DNA of 64,000 nucleotides. Origin: Clostridiales bacterium (lineage in GTDB: Bacteria; Bacillota; Clostridia; Tissierellales; GPF-1). How positions within the stretch are numbered: position 1 is the stretch's first letter; each line of letters starts with the position of its first letter. Location: contig JABXKS010000001.1 of NCBI GenBank assembly GCA_013619125.1, positions 1 through 64,000 of the forward strand, given 5' to 3'. Under the pieces are notes generated by a model. That model was given only the letters and a program-made list of their open reading frames with translations. It was not told the DNA's origin and searched no databases. A program made the position numbers and the translations under genes. Shown piece by piece: positions 34,137-43,642 of this stretch.

Positions 34137-35447
34137 ATGATGAGATTATTTGGAACAATGGCAGCAAATGAGGAAAATCACTTAAATATAGGCGGGGTCG
34201 ATACGATTACACTTGCGGAAAAGCACGGCACGCCGCTTTATGTGATGGATCAGGAATTGATCGAAGAAAATATCGAAACTTTTTTAAGTCGTTTTCAATC
34301 GGAGCAATTCGAAACCAATATTGTGTATGCATCAAAAGCATTTTTGAATCTGGCATTTTGTCGATTGATTGCTGAGAAGGGACTGTCCATGGACACTCTG
34401 TCGGATGGAGATTTATATATCGCAAAGCGTGCAGGCTTCCCCATGGAGCGTATTGTCATGCATGGCAATTCAAAAAGCATTTCTGAGCTGACCATGGCCT
34501 TGGATCTTGGAGTTGGCGTAATCGTGGTAGACAATCATGATGAATTTGTAAAACTCGACAGACTCACTCGTGAGCGTGAGCAGATGACGAGGATTCTCAT
34601 TCGTGTGAATCCGGGAATTGAAGCCCATACTCATGAATATATTCAAACCTCCACTTATTCATCGAAGTTTGGGGAGAGCATCTTTGATCCTAATATCTTC
34701 AACTGGTTCACTGAAATGAACGCCGCGCCTTATCTTCAGGTGGAAGGAATTCACTGCCATATCGGATCGCAGATCTTTGAATCTTCATCCTTCTTACAAG
34801 CGGTTCGTGTGATGACGGAATTTGTGGCGAAAGTGGAGACGGAAACGAAAATTCGATTGACTACCCTGAATCTTGGTGGCGGTTTCGGCGTTTATTACAC
34901 AGAGGGAGATGCACCCATTGCTCTTGGGAATATGCTCGATGCCATGATCGCTACATTAGAAGAAGAAATTGCCGAAAGAAATCTTGGAATCAACCGTGTG
35001 ATGATTGAACCGGGCCGAAGCATTGTCTGCAATGCAGGTACCACTCTTTACACGGTAGAATCGAGAAAGACGACCTACAGTGGTAAGCGATATGTTTTGG
35101 TAGATGGCGGTATGACGGACAACCCAAGACCAGCGCTGTATCAGGCGGTGTATGAAGGCGTGATTGCCAATCGCATGAACGATGAGACCACTGAAGAGGT
35201 TTGCGTGGCAGGGAAGTGTTGTGAATCTGGGGATGTCTTGATTCAATCCACAAAGTTGCAAGTGGCACAAGTCGGCGACATATTGGCCATTGCCTCAACG
35301 GGAGCCTATACCTATTCCATGTCTTCTAATTATAACTCGGTTCGCCGAGCAGCGGTGGTTATGGTAAAAGACGGGCAAGATCGATTGGTGACAAAACGAG
35401 AATCCTTTGAGGATTTGATTCGAAACGATCTGGATCTGGAGGCGTAA
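34137..35447 (+). CDS. lysA: Diaminopimelate decarboxylase
   Basis: LysA decarboxylates meso-DAP to lysine, the last step. The 436-residue PLP enzyme has the fold-type III pattern: NIVYASKAFLN with the PLP Lys, EGIHCHIGSQI, NLGGGFGVYY, EPGRSIVCNAG, and CCESGDV with the substrate-contact Cys, then GAYTYSMSSNYN. GAAAGG at 34125-34130 suits ATG 34137 (34140 is also possible; 34131 is too close). Its position as first gene of the operon means lysine directly limits its own terminal step through the riboswitch. Confidence 0.96.
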   Translation: MMRLFGTMAANEENHLNIGGVDTITLAEKHGTPLYVMDQELIEENIETFLSRFQSEQFETNIVYASKAFLNLAFCRLIAEKGLSMDTLSDGDLYIAKRAGFPMERIVMHGNSKSISELTMALDLGVGVIVVDNHDEFVKLDRLTREREQMTRILIRVNPGIEAHTHEYIQTSTYSSKFGESIFDPNIFNWFTEMNAAPYLQVEGIHCHIGSQIFESSSFLQAVRVMTEFVAKVETETKIRLTTLNLGGGFGVYYTEGDAPIALGNMLDAMIATLEEEIAERNLGINRVMIEPGRSIVCNAGTTLYTVESRKTTYSGKRYVLVDGGMTDNPRPALYQAVYEGVIANRMNDETTEEVCVAGKCCESGDVLIQSTKLQVAQVGDILAIASTGAYTYSMSSNYNSVRRAAVVMVKDGQDRLVTKRESFEDLIRNDLDLEA

Positions 35448-36647
35448 ATGGGAACGGTTATGAAATTTGGAGGCACCTCGGTTGCCACGGTAGAAAAAAT
35501 GCAAGCAATTGCAAGTTTTGTGCGAACGCGTCGGGAAACCGGTGAAAATATTGTGGTGGTTGTTTCCGCCATGGGCAAGACGACGGATCGATTGGTAGAA
35601 ATGGCCATGAATCTGTCAGATACTCCGGATCCCAGGGAACTGGACATGCTCCTTTCCACAGGGGAACAGCAAAGCGTGGCATTGATGGCTATGGGGCTGG
35701 ATGCCGAAGGCGTTGCAGCCATATCCATGACGGGCGCGCAGGCGGGCATCCGCACGGAAGGCAAGTATACAAGAAACCGGATTGCGAATATTGATCCAAC
35801 GGCGATTAAAGCCCAGCACGCCTTGGGAAAGGTCGTGGTGGTAGCCGGTTTTCAGGGTATGAATGAAGCTGGTGATATTACAACCCTTGGCCGAGGCGGA
35901 TCGGATACAACAGCTGTCGCTCTTGCTGCGAAGCTTGGATTTGACTGTGCAATCTACACGGATGTGGAAGGCGTGTACAGTGTGGATCCGAGAATGGTTC
36001 CATCGGCAAAAAAGTTGGATCAAATCTCTTATGAAGAGATGATGGAAATGGCCGCCTTGGGAGCTGGAGTCATGGAGCCGAGGGCCGTAGAAATCGGAAA
36101 GAAATATGGCGTTCCGATTTATGTGGCAAAAAGCCTGTCGGAAAAGGCGGGTACCTGGATTGATGAGGGAGAAGCTATGGAAAAGAAATTGATTACTGGT
36201 TTAAGTGTAAGTGGTGAAATCCTGATGGTCACGGTGGAGAAGATCCCCAATGATCCCGGCGCTGTTGCCAGCATCTTTCAGGCACTGCAGGAACAGGAAA
36301 TCAACGTGGACATGATTTCACAGACAGCACCCATGGAAGGAACGGTTGCCATCAGTTTCACCTGTGAAGTGGGCGATCGGGAAGGGGTTAGAAAAGCGAT
36401 CCATACGATTAAGCATGACGGGATCAATGTTCAGGCTCGCCTTCAGGGCGATATTACGAAGATATCCGTTGTTGGCATTGGAATGAGAGATACCAGCGGC
36501 GTAGCATCTCGGATGTTTCAGTTATTTGCACGGGAGGGAATTCCCTTCTTCCAGGTAACGACATCAGAGATAAGCATATCCTATACGATCCCATCGGATC
36601 GAAAACAAGCAGCGATTCAAGCAATCGCAAAAGAATTTGAATTATAG
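35448..36647 (+). CDS. lysC: Aspartate kinase
   Basis: This enzyme phosphorylates aspartate, the entry step of the aspartate family. The 399-residue protein has KFGGTSVATVEKMQ, the LGRGGSDTTAVALAA substrate loop, YTDVEGVYSVDPR, and two C-terminal ACT domains (from about residue 255, GEILMVTVEKIPNDPGAVASIF) for allosteric control. It is monofunctional. Its ATG directly follows the lysA stop, so translation is coupled. An internal start producing a beta subunit, known in some Bacillota, cannot be judged here. Confidence 0.96.
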   Translation: MGTVMKFGGTSVATVEKMQAIASFVRTRRETGENIVVVVSAMGKTTDRLVEMAMNLSDTPDPRELDMLLSTGEQQSVALMAMGLDAEGVAAISMTGAQAGIRTEGKYTRNRIANIDPTAIKAQHALGKVVVVAGFQGMNEAGDITTLGRGGSDTTAVALAAKLGFDCAIYTDVEGVYSVDPRMVPSAKKLDQISYEEMMEMAALGAGVMEPRAVEIGKKYGVPIYVAKSLSEKAGTWIDEGEAMEKKLITGLSVSGEILMVTVEKIPNDPGAVASIFQALQEQEINVDMISQTAPMEGTVAISFTCEVGDREGVRKAIHTIKHDGINVQARLQGDITKISVVGIGMRDTSGVASRMFQLFAREGIPFFQVTTSEISISYTIPSDRKQAAIQAIAKEFEL

Positions 36648-36663
36648 TCGAGAAAGGATGAAG

Positions 36664-37662
36664 ATGATGAAAAGCAAGGTTAATGTAGGGATTGTAGGCG
36701 CAACAGGAATGGTAGGTAGAACGTTTTTAAAGGTATTGGCGGAGAAGGATTTTCCGATCGATCAACTCTATCTTTTCTCTTCCGCGAAATCAGCGGGATC
36801 AGAAGTAGAGTACAGAGGAAACACCTATATTGTGGAAGAATTGACTGAAAGCTCTTTCGATCGAGACATGGACATCGCGCTTTTCTCGGCAGGTGGTGGA
36901 ATCTCTGAAAAATTCGCGCCAATCGCAGCATCCAAGGGTGTTGTGGTCGTGGACAATTCCAGCCATTGGAGAATGGACCCAGATGTGCCTTTGGTTGTTC
37001 CTGAGGTGAACCCGGAAGATGTGAAAAAGCATAACGGCATCATCGCGAACCCAAACTGTTCAACGATTCAATCGGTGGTTCCCCTTCGTGTCTTGGATGA
37101 CACATTTGGGATCAAACGGATTATTTATAATACGTATCAAGCAGTGTCAGGATCCGGCGTCGGCGGCATCCGAGATTTGGAAGACGGCATGAAAGGCATA
37201 GCGCCTAAAAAATATAATTATCCAATCGCGTATAACATCTTGCCTCAAATTGATGTATTTGAGGAAAATGGATACACCAAAGAAGAGATGAAGATGATCG
37301 AAGAAACGCAAAAGATTTTGGGAAGACCAGAGTTGAAGGTAACGGCAACAACGGTTCGCGTTCCGGTTCGTTACGGACATTGCGTTTCCATCAACCTGGA
37401 ATTTGAGAAGCCATTTACCGTAGAAGCTGTTCAGGCTTTGATGGCGGAAACAGAAGGCATCATCCTGATAGATGATCCTTCGAAAGAACTTTACCCAATG
37501 CCGATCGATGTAGAGGGTACCGACGAGGTATATATGGGTCGAATCCGTCGAGATTTCTCTCAGGATAATGGTGTGAACATGTGGTGTGTAGCGGATAATA
37601 TCCGAAAAGGCGCTGCAACGAACACCGTACAGATTGCTGAATTGTTATTAGACATCCTATAA
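36664..37662 (+). CDS. asd: Aspartate-semialdehyde dehydrogenase
   Basis: Asd reduces aspartyl phosphate to the semialdehyde. The 332-residue protein starts VNVGIVGATGMVGRTFLKVL (NADP-binding), has DNSSHWRMDPDVPLVVPEVN, the nucleophilic Cys in IANPNCSTIQ, YQAVSGSGVGG and the RVPVRYGHC segment with the catalytic His. Two adjacent ATG codons, 36664 and 36667, suit the GAAAGGA at 36652; the first is taken. It lies 16 bases after lysC. Confidence 0.97.
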   Translation: MMKSKVNVGIVGATGMVGRTFLKVLAEKDFPIDQLYLFSSAKSAGSEVEYRGNTYIVEELTESSFDRDMDIALFSAGGGISEKFAPIAASKGVVVVDNSSHWRMDPDVPLVVPEVNPEDVKKHNGIIANPNCSTIQSVVPLRVLDDTFGIKRIIYNTYQAVSGSGVGGIRDLEDGMKGIAPKKYNYPIAYNILPQIDVFEENGYTKEEMKMIEETQKILGRPELKVTATTVRVPVRYGHCVSINLEFEKPFTVEAVQALMAETEGIILIDDPSKELYPMPIDVEGTDEVYMGRIRRDFSQDNGVNMWCVADNIRKGAATNTVQIAELLLDIL

Positions 37663-37672
37663 GGAGGAAGCT

Positions 37673-38557
37673 ATGTTATTTCAAGGATCAGGCGTTGCGG
37701 TTGTAACCCCGTTCGATGAGCAGGGACAGATTGATTTTGATACCTACGGAAAGTGGTTGGATTGGCATGTGGAGCAAGGCACTGATGCCATTATTACCTG
37801 TGGTACCACAGGCGAAGCGGCAACCATGAATGATAGCGAGCATAAAGCGGTGATGAAGTTTGCGGTGGATCATATTGCAGGCCGACTTCCGGTCATTGCA
37901 GGAACGGGTTCTAACGATACGGCCTATGCCATTCAACTTAGCCAATACGCTGAATCGATTGGCGCAGATGGACTTTTGGTCGTAACACCGTACTATAACA
38001 AGAGTTCACAAAAGGGATTGATTGCTCACTTTACTGCGATTGCCGATGTGGTGAACATCCCAATTATTTTGTACAATGTGCCGGGACGAACCGGTGTAAA
38101 TATGGAAGCGTCAACTGTGGCGGCTCTTTCAGAACATCCAATGGTTTGCGGTGTGAAAGAAGCATCTGGAAACATTACGCAATGCGCGGATATCGCACGA
38201 CTTTGCCCATCCGATTTTCAGATGTGGTCAGGCAACGACGATATGATTGTTCCGTTGATGAGCCTGGGCGGATCCGGCGTGATCTCTGTTGTAGCGAACA
38301 TCTTGCCGAAAGAAACCTCAGAATTGTGCCATGCGTTTTTGGCGGGAGATACCAAACGAGCCTTGGATATTCAACTGGGTATGAACGCGCTCGTGCACCA
38401 GCTATTCACGGAGACGAATCCGATTCCAGTGAAAAAAGCGATGAATTTAATGGGTATGAACGCGGGAACCATGCGTTTGCCTTTGATTGAGATCCAACCG
38501 AACAACGAAGAAACTCTGGTTCGGGAATTGAAAAACTTCGGCCTGTTGGAGGTGTAA
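37673..38557 (+). CDS. dapA: 4-hydroxy-tetrahydrodipicolinate synthase
   Basis: DapA condenses pyruvate with aspartate semialdehyde, committing flux to lysine and DAP. The 294-residue aldolase barrel has CGTTGEAATM, VTPYYNKSSQKGL, YNVPGRTGVNM and the Schiff-base Lys in CGVKEASGNI. It has an AAGGAGG site 10 bases after asd. Confidence 0.97.
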   Translation: MLFQGSGVAVVTPFDEQGQIDFDTYGKWLDWHVEQGTDAIITCGTTGEAATMNDSEHKAVMKFAVDHIAGRLPVIAGTGSNDTAYAIQLSQYAESIGADGLLVVTPYYNKSSQKGLIAHFTAIADVVNIPIILYNVPGRTGVNMEASTVAALSEHPMVCGVKEASGNITQCADIARLCPSDFQMWSGNDDMIVPLMSLGGSGVISVVANILPKETSELCHAFLAGDTKRALDIQLGMNALVHQLFTETNPIPVKKAMNLMGMNAGTMRLPLIEIQPNNEETLVRELKNFGLLEV

Positions 38558-38559
38558 TC

Positions 38560-39309
38560 ATGCGTGTAATTGTTTACGGCGCTGATGGAACCATGGGCCA
38601 ATGGGTAGTAAAAACCGTAACGGAAAGTGTGACGGACGAAGTTGTAGCCGGAGTCGCTCCAAGAAAAGAGTTGCTGGCGCCCGGTGAGATTAAAAGCTTG
38701 AAGAACTTTGATGGAGAAGCGGATCTGGTGATCGATTTTTCTCATCCGTCGAATCTCTCGGACGTATTGGCTTATGGCACCCGATTGGGTGTTCCATTGT
38801 TAATCTGTACAACGGGTTTCAATGACGAAGAGATTAGTCGAATTAAAGAGGCTAGCGCCTCCTGTCCAATCCTTTGGTCGACCAACACCTCTTATGGCGT
38901 GAATCTGTTGCGGTTCTTGCTCGAGGATGTGGCGGAGAAACTCTTGGATTATGATGTGGAAATTGTTGAAAAGCATCATAACAAGAAGAAGGATGCCCCA
39001 AGCGGAACAGCAAAGACTCTGGCGGGTGCCGTATCAAAAGGGCGTGGCGCGTATAAGTATGGCCGCGGACTGGAAGATGGAGCGAGGGTCCCTGGTGAAA
39101 TCGGCATTCATGCCATTCGCGGCGGAACCATTGTGGGCGAGCATGATGTAATCTTTGCAGGAGCCGGCGAGGTTCTTACCTTTTCCCATCAAGCGTTATC
39201 GAAGGAAGTTTTTTCTTCTGGCGCATTGAAAACAGGCCGATGGTTAGTCAATCAGCCTGCTGGGTTTTATGAAATGAAAGATGTATTTATGAAGGAGGAA
39301 AAGGCATGA
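38560..39309 (+). CDS. dapB: 4-hydroxy-tetrahydrodipicolinate reductase
   Basis: DapB reduces the DapA product with NAD(P)H. The 249-residue protein has the Rossmann start [34 protein letters not shown], and the catalytic [18 protein letters not shown] with His and Lys. It is followed by [20 protein letters not shown]. It overlaps dapH by ATGA and lies 2 bases after dapA. Confidence 0.97.
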   Translation: MRVIVYGADGTMGQWVVKTVTESVTDEVVAGVAPRKELLAPGEIKSLKNFDGEADLVIDFSHPSNLSDVLAYGTRLGVPLLICTTGFNDEEISRIKEASASCPILWSTNTSYGVNLLRFLLEDVAEKLLDYDVEIVEKHHNKKKDAPSGTAKTLAGAVSKGRGAYKYGRGLEDGARVPGEIGIHAIRGGTIVGEHDVIFAGAGEVLTFSHQALSKEVFSSGALKTGRWLVNQPAGFYEMKDVFMKEEKA

Positions 39310-40016
39310 ATCAGAACCTGACGGATCCTTATGAAATTGCACGGTATATTAAAGAGGTCGAGAAGTCGACGCCGGTAAAACTGACCATTAAAGGTGAGCT
39401 TGATTTGATCGATTTCGGTTCTTGCCGGGTTTATGGCGGCAACGAGGTTGCTACCGTATTCGGGGAAGCCAATGAATTGACAGGGATCTTGGAGCAAAAT
39501 GCAGATAAAATCGAATCCTACGAGTGGGAAGCTGATCGAAGAAACTCTGCCATTCCGCTTTTGGATACAACAAATATCAATGCCCGCATCGAGCCGGGTG
39601 CCTTTATTCGAAGCCATGTGAGCATTGGCGATTCCGTTGTCATCATGATGGGTGCTGTCATTAATATCGGCGCTTCCATCGGGGCGAGAACCATGATCGA
39701 CATGGGTGCGGTACTGGGCGCGAGAGCGACTGTTGGCAAAGATGCCCATATCGGTGCAGGAGCAGTTCTTGCGGGCGTATTGGAGCCCCCTTCAAAGACG
39801 CCGGTTATTATTGAGGACGGTGTTTTGATCGGTGCTAATGCGGTTGTTTTGGAAGGCGTTCGCGTCGGCAAAGGCAGTGTTGTAGCGGCAGGAGCGGTTG
39901 TTACTGAAGATGTACCACCAGGCGTGGTCGTTGCGGGAACACCAGCGAGAATCATCAAAGACAAGGACGCAAAGACCGAAGAGAAAACACAATTGCTCGA
40001 CGATCTTCGCGGATAG
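39306..40016 (+). CDS. dapH: Tetrahydrodipicolinate N-acetyltransferase
   Basis: DapH acetylates tetrahydrodipicolinate, opening the acetylated branch. The 236-residue protein has an alpha/beta N-terminal domain and a left-handed beta-helix of hexapeptide repeats (about residues 90-215) ending [10 protein letters not shown]. Length and the N-terminal domain fit DapH rather than the succinylating DapD. The four-base overlap with dapB indicates coupling. Confidence 0.94.
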   Translation: MNQNLTDPYEIARYIKEVEKSTPVKLTIKGELDLIDFGSCRVYGGNEVATVFGEANELTGILEQNADKIESYEWEADRRNSAIPLLDTTNINARIEPGAFIRSHVSIGDSVVIMMGAVINIGASIGARTMIDMGAVLGARATVGKDAHIGAGAVLAGVLEPPSKTPVIIEDGVLIGANAVVLEGVRVGKGSVVAAGAVVTEDVPPGVVVAGTPARIIKDKDAKTEEKTQLLDDLRG

Positions 40017-40030
40017 AAAAGAGGCAGAAC

Positions 40031-41206
40031 ATGAATCGAATCGAACGAGACAAAAGAGTAATCCTGAATACCTATAAGCGCTTGCCGATCGTGATCGATC
40101 GGGCGGAAGGCCATGAGCTAATCGATGAGAATGGCATCCATTACCTGGATTTCTTCTCCGGCATTGCCGTGAATAATCTGGGCGCGGATCCGGCAGTGAA
40201 GAAAGCGATCCATGATCAAGTGGATCGGTATCTGCATCTATCCAATTACTTCGCATCGGAACCGGCGGTAGAATTGGCGGAACTCTTGGTGGATAATAGC
40301 TTTGCCGACAAGGTTTTCTTTACGAATTCCGGGGCGGAAGCGATAGAAGCCGCGATTAAGATGGTGCGCAAATGGGGGAATACCAATGGGAAGACGACCA
40401 TGCTTTCAGCCAATGGCGCATTTCATGGGCGAACCATGGGTGCCTTGGGATTGACGGCAAAGCCGGCTTACCAAGAACCTTTCGCGCCGCTGCTTTCAGG
40501 GATTGCGCATTTTGAGATGAACGAGATCGAATCGATTCGTGAAATGGTCAAGGAAGATACCGCAGCTGTATTTCTGGAGATGATTCAGGGAGAGGGCGGC
40601 GTGCGTCCTGTAGAACAGGCATTTGTTGACGAGATTATCAAGTTGAAAGAAACCTATGGTTTTCTTTTAGTGATTGATGAGATTCAGACAGGCTTGGGTC
40701 GAACGGGAACGCTTTTCGCCCATGAGCAGTATGGGATTATACCGGATCTGGTTTGTGTCGCCAAAGCTTTGGGTGGCGGACTTCCATTGGGTGGACTATT
40801 GGTTGCAGAGGCGCTTACGGGTGTATGGACGCCGGGCAACCATGGCACGACCTTTGGAGGCAACGCGGTTGCCGCTGCTGGGGGAACTGCACTGGTCACC
40901 AAGTTGTTGGAAGACGGATTCTTGGATGAGGTAAATCGAAAATCTCGCCGCATTGTGTCAGGGCTTGAGGAACTGAATGCGGAATTCCCTGGAGTGATCC
41001 GGGAGATTCGCGGGTTTGGCATGATGATTGGTGTAGATGTCGGAGAGGCGGCGCCGCTGTTGCAAGAGGCATTCTTGGAACGCCATTGCATGGTGAATAC
41101 CACTAGCGGCACCGTGCTTCGATTAATTCCAGCACTGAATATTGGCGATAAAAAGATTCAGCAGTTTCTGGATATTTTCAGGGAGATCCTGACGGAAAAA
41201 GCATAA
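40031..41206 (+). CDS. Class III aminotransferase, probable N-acetyl-LL-diaminopimelate aminotransferase
   Basis: The 391-residue PLP enzyme is of the ArgD/acetylornithine group: YLDFFSGIAVNNLG, FFTNSGAEAIEAAIKM, GAFHGRTMGALGLTA, LVIDEIQTGLGRTG and the PLP Lys in CVAKALGGGLPLGG. Position as last gene after dapH argues that its substrate is N-acetyl-2-amino-6-oxopimelate. In B. subtilis that step is done by PatA, a class I/II enzyme, so the use of a class III enzyme here is a deduction from context. It may also serve arginine synthesis. A terminator follows. Confidence 0.85.
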   Translation: MNRIERDKRVILNTYKRLPIVIDRAEGHELIDENGIHYLDFFSGIAVNNLGADPAVKKAIHDQVDRYLHLSNYFASEPAVELAELLVDNSFADKVFFTNSGAEAIEAAIKMVRKWGNTNGKTTMLSANGAFHGRTMGALGLTAKPAYQEPFAPLLSGIAHFEMNEIESIREMVKEDTAAVFLEMIQGEGGVRPVEQAFVDEIIKLKETYGFLLVIDEIQTGLGRTGTLFAHEQYGIIPDLVCVAKALGGGLPLGGLLVAEALTGVWTPGNHGTTFGGNAVAAAGGTALVTKLLEDGFLDEVNRKSRRIVSGLEELNAEFPGVIREIRGFGMMIGVDVGEAAPLLQEAFLERHCMVNTTSGTVLRLIPALNIGDKKIQQFLDIFREILTEKA

Positions 41207-41216
41207 GACTAACAGG

Positions 41217-41253
41217 AAACACAGGAGAGTTCTCTCCTGTGTTTATTTTTTTG
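41217..41253 (+). terminator. Terminator of the lysine operon
   Basis: AAACACAGGAGA pairs with TCTCCTGTGTTT around GTTC-type loop bases, followed by ATTTTTTT. The remaining 41254-41470 is AT-rich with a weak promoter-like TTGTTT-16-TAAAAT near 41283-41310 and no gene. Confidence 0.9.
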
Positions 41254-41470
41254 CGTAAAGTAGATATTTTATTTGAATAAAGTTGTTTTAATAAGCGAAA
41301 GTGATAAAATTATTATGGGTGAAGTCTTTTGATATTGAATCGCATGTAAAGCCTGCAGAAGATTACACATGATTTATTTTGAAAATGTGCTCGGGAATTT
41401 GCCATTGATGACGAGACTATGCAGAGAAGTATAGTGAATGGGTTATAGAGGGGTTGCTGGAGGGTAGGAA

Positions 41471-42601
41471 GTGAAAATGAAGAGATTTATTGTGTTTCTT
41501 ATTTGCATGATGTTTGGTTTATCGGGTTGTATGAATAGTGAAAGTGCTGAGATGGAAAATGAACCAAATGAGGAATCTGAAATTATTGAAGTTGACGAGC
41601 AGAAAAACAGTGTTGTCGAAGATCGAGAAGATGAGGCGAATTCATTTCAGTGGATCCAATATGTTGTAGACATAAATGAACCAAAGATGATTGATCAGAT
41701 TTCTTATATAAGCGGTTCAATCACGATTCCAAAAGGGGATGAAGTGACCATCCTTGATCATGCATTATATGTTGATGGAAAGCCTGAGAAATGGAGCAGC
41801 CCATTGGCATTACATGGAGATGTGAGGGAAATAATGGATAGTGGTGAGCCGGGGAAACATTATGTCATTGTGTTCAATGCCCCTTTGGAGCTGATTGACT
41901 TCTCCGATGAGCAGCTGTCCCTTACTCTTTATATGTTAATGGAGGTTGATGGGTATCGACTGTCATTCATGGAGGGGAACCAAAAGATTCTATCATTGCC
42001 AGCCAAACCAAGGGAGCTGGAAGGACTTGGTTGGATGGACGGATCGAAAATTATTGCGGAGTTTAACAACATGGCGGACAATCCCTATGAGGTCAAGCTG
42101 GTGCAGACGGTAGTTCTGCCCCCGTTAACACCTGATGATGAAGATTTCGATATGTATAATAGCGGTTTTTATGGTGCATTTGAGTTGTGGCTGGTAAAGG
42201 ATGGGGAGGTTGTTGATTTGTGGCTGGTAAAGGATGGGGAGGTTGTTGATTCGCTGAAGTTCAATGAATGCTTTGGCTATGAAAAGATTGGATTCGTTGG
42301 AACGTTTCCGATTAAGGGGGCTGATTACAACGATGACGAAAATCTTGATTTCAATATGGGCATCATTGACAAACGCGGTTCAGGGACCATTGTATTTACA
42401 GTCAAGGATGATTCCCTTTATGTATTCACCTTTGATGATAGCAAGACTATTATGAGAGCCAATCCGCATCATTCAGAAGATTTCCAGAGAGGAGCGGATG
42501 GTGAGTTAATTATTAATCTTCCTAAAAAAGAGGGGGGAGGATACTATTTGGAAAGATATTTCTGGGACGGAATCCAATTTGTATCTAAAGAGTATGATTG
42601 A
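41471..42601 (+). CDS. Lipoprotein of unknown function with a fresh internal duplication
   Basis: The family was not recognised. The 376-residue product has a lipoprotein signal peptide with lipobox LSGC (Cys20), then a very acidic linker and a beta-rich body with no known motif. GTG 41471 is spaced well from GGAGGG; ATG 41477 is an alternative. Residues 239-260 are two exact copies of an 11-residue unit, LWLVKDGEVVD, caused by a 33-base tandem repeat. It opens a run of four proteins without recognised family that look like a lineage-specific surface module. Confidence 0.75.
   Translation: MKMKRFIVFLICMMFGLSGCMNSESAEMENEPNEESEIIEVDEQKNSVVEDREDEANSFQWIQYVVDINEPKMIDQISYISGSITIPKGDEVTILDHALYVDGKPEKWSSPLALHGDVREIMDSGEPGKHYVIVFNAPLELIDFSDEQLSLTLYMLMEVDGYRLSFMEGNQKILSLPAKPRELEGLGWMDGSKIIAEFNNMADNPYEVKLVQTVVLPPLTPDDEDFDMYNSGFYGAFELWLVKDGEVVDLWLVKDGEVVDSLKFNECFGYEKIGFVGTFPIKGADYNDDENLDFNMGIIDKRGSGTIVFTVKDDSLYVFTFDDSKTIMRANPHHSEDFQRGADGELIINLPKKEGGGYYLERYFWDGIQFVSKEYD
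42185..42250 (+). repeat. Exact 33-base tandem duplication
   Basis: Positions 42185-42217 and 42218-42250 are identical. The unit is a multiple of three, so the reading frame of the lipoprotein gene is kept and 11 residues are duplicated. Absence of any mismatch indicates a recent event. Confidence 0.95.
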
Positions 42602-42701
42602 GATTTGTTGCGTTGCAGTCAGAAGAGGCCTATCTTTGAAGAGGGTTGTCCGTGTTATTTAAGAACTGTCACAAAGAGCCAAGAAGAGGAGTTACGGTAT
42701 T

Positions 42702-43220
42702 ATGGCAAGAATATTTGAACTACCATATTTTTATTATACGGCCATCGCTATATTTTTCCTTATGTATGTTGTATTGATCTGGCGCAAAGAATCATTTAAA
42801 AGGAATATGGGCATGATTGTATTTTTCTTAGTGCTTTTTTTGTCGCTTTTCTCGATGTCTTCCAGTATGGAAATGCGTTATGTCTTAAATTCGCTTGACG
42901 CAGACACGATTGTAATTGAATCGGCAGAAGACGCGGAAGAAGTAAATGCAAAGGAAATTTTGGAAGGTGTGAGTGGAATATTCTGTGATAAAGAAAACAT
43001 CGTAAGAACAATTGGAAGCTTGAACGAAGAAGAGGAATTGGTTCTGAAGTTTTACAAAGACAGCAAGCTGCTTATTCAAATGAAGGTAGTTGAAGTTGAT
43101 CAAGAGACCGGTTATTCCGGAAAGATAAATGGAAAATCTGTGGAATTGAAATGGCAAAGATACCGGTTGAAATACTCGAAAGTATTTTACCAAAATCTTG
43201 AAAGGGTGTTGGTGGAATGA
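42702..43220 (+). CDS. Small membrane protein of unknown function
   Basis: The family was not recognised. The 172 residues comprise two membrane segments (about 9-26 and 36-52) followed by an acidic soluble domain of about 115 residues (VIESAEDAEEVNAKEILEG...). Such a layout places the soluble domain on one side of the membrane; by the two-helix count the N- and C-termini are on the same side. It lies 100 bases after the lipoprotein gene. Confidence 0.7.
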   Translation: MARIFELPYFYYTAIAIFFLMYVVLIWRKESFKRNMGMIVFFLVLFLSLFSMSSSMEMRYVLNSLDADTIVIESAEDAEEVNAKEILEGVSGIFCDKENIVRTIGSLNEEEELVLKFYKDSKLLIQMKVVEVDQETGYSGKINGKSVELKWQRYRLKYSKVFYQNLERVLVE

Positions 43221-43273
43221 TGAAGAGAGTATCCGATTAAAGAAACGGACTCAAGAAAGTAGAGGGATGAACT

Positions 43274-43642
43274 TTGAAAAAAACTTTGGTTTGGATTTTA
43301 TTGTGTTCAATCTTTTTGAATATCTTTTTTGTTGTTCAAAAACTAAAAGAGGATAATGGGCTCACTTATGTTGATGAGACATATCATGCGGTGCAATTTG
43401 CTGCAAGGGCATATGACGTCGATATATTGAAAGCTGTAACAGTAGGGCAGTCCGATGAATATTGGAAAAAGAAACTAGGAGAGATTTGCCGAAAGAAAAG
43501 CACTTCTGGAAAATATACGAATCAAATTCTTGTTGAGTATGACAATGGTGAAACCCTGGTTTTGGAGATGGTTGAGAACTTGCAACACGAGTTTGTCATT
43601 GGAGAGTTATATTTTTTAAAGGGGGCGGATGATGATAAGTAA
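43274..43642 (+). CDS. Small anchored protein of unknown function
   Basis: The family was not recognised. The 122-residue product starts at TTG with AGAGGGATG upstream; an N-terminal membrane anchor (residues 4-22) precedes a soluble domain with mixed charge (VGQSDEYWKKKLGEICRKKS, LVEYDNGETLVLEMVENLQHEF). Its end overlaps the next gene by 14 bases, which supports both being real and co-translated. Confidence 0.65.
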   Translation: MKKTLVWILLCSIFLNIFFVVQKLKEDNGLTYVDETYHAVQFAARAYDVDILKAVTVGQSDEYWKKKLGEICRKKSTSGKYTNQILVEYDNGETLVLEMVENLQHEFVIGELYFLKGADDDK

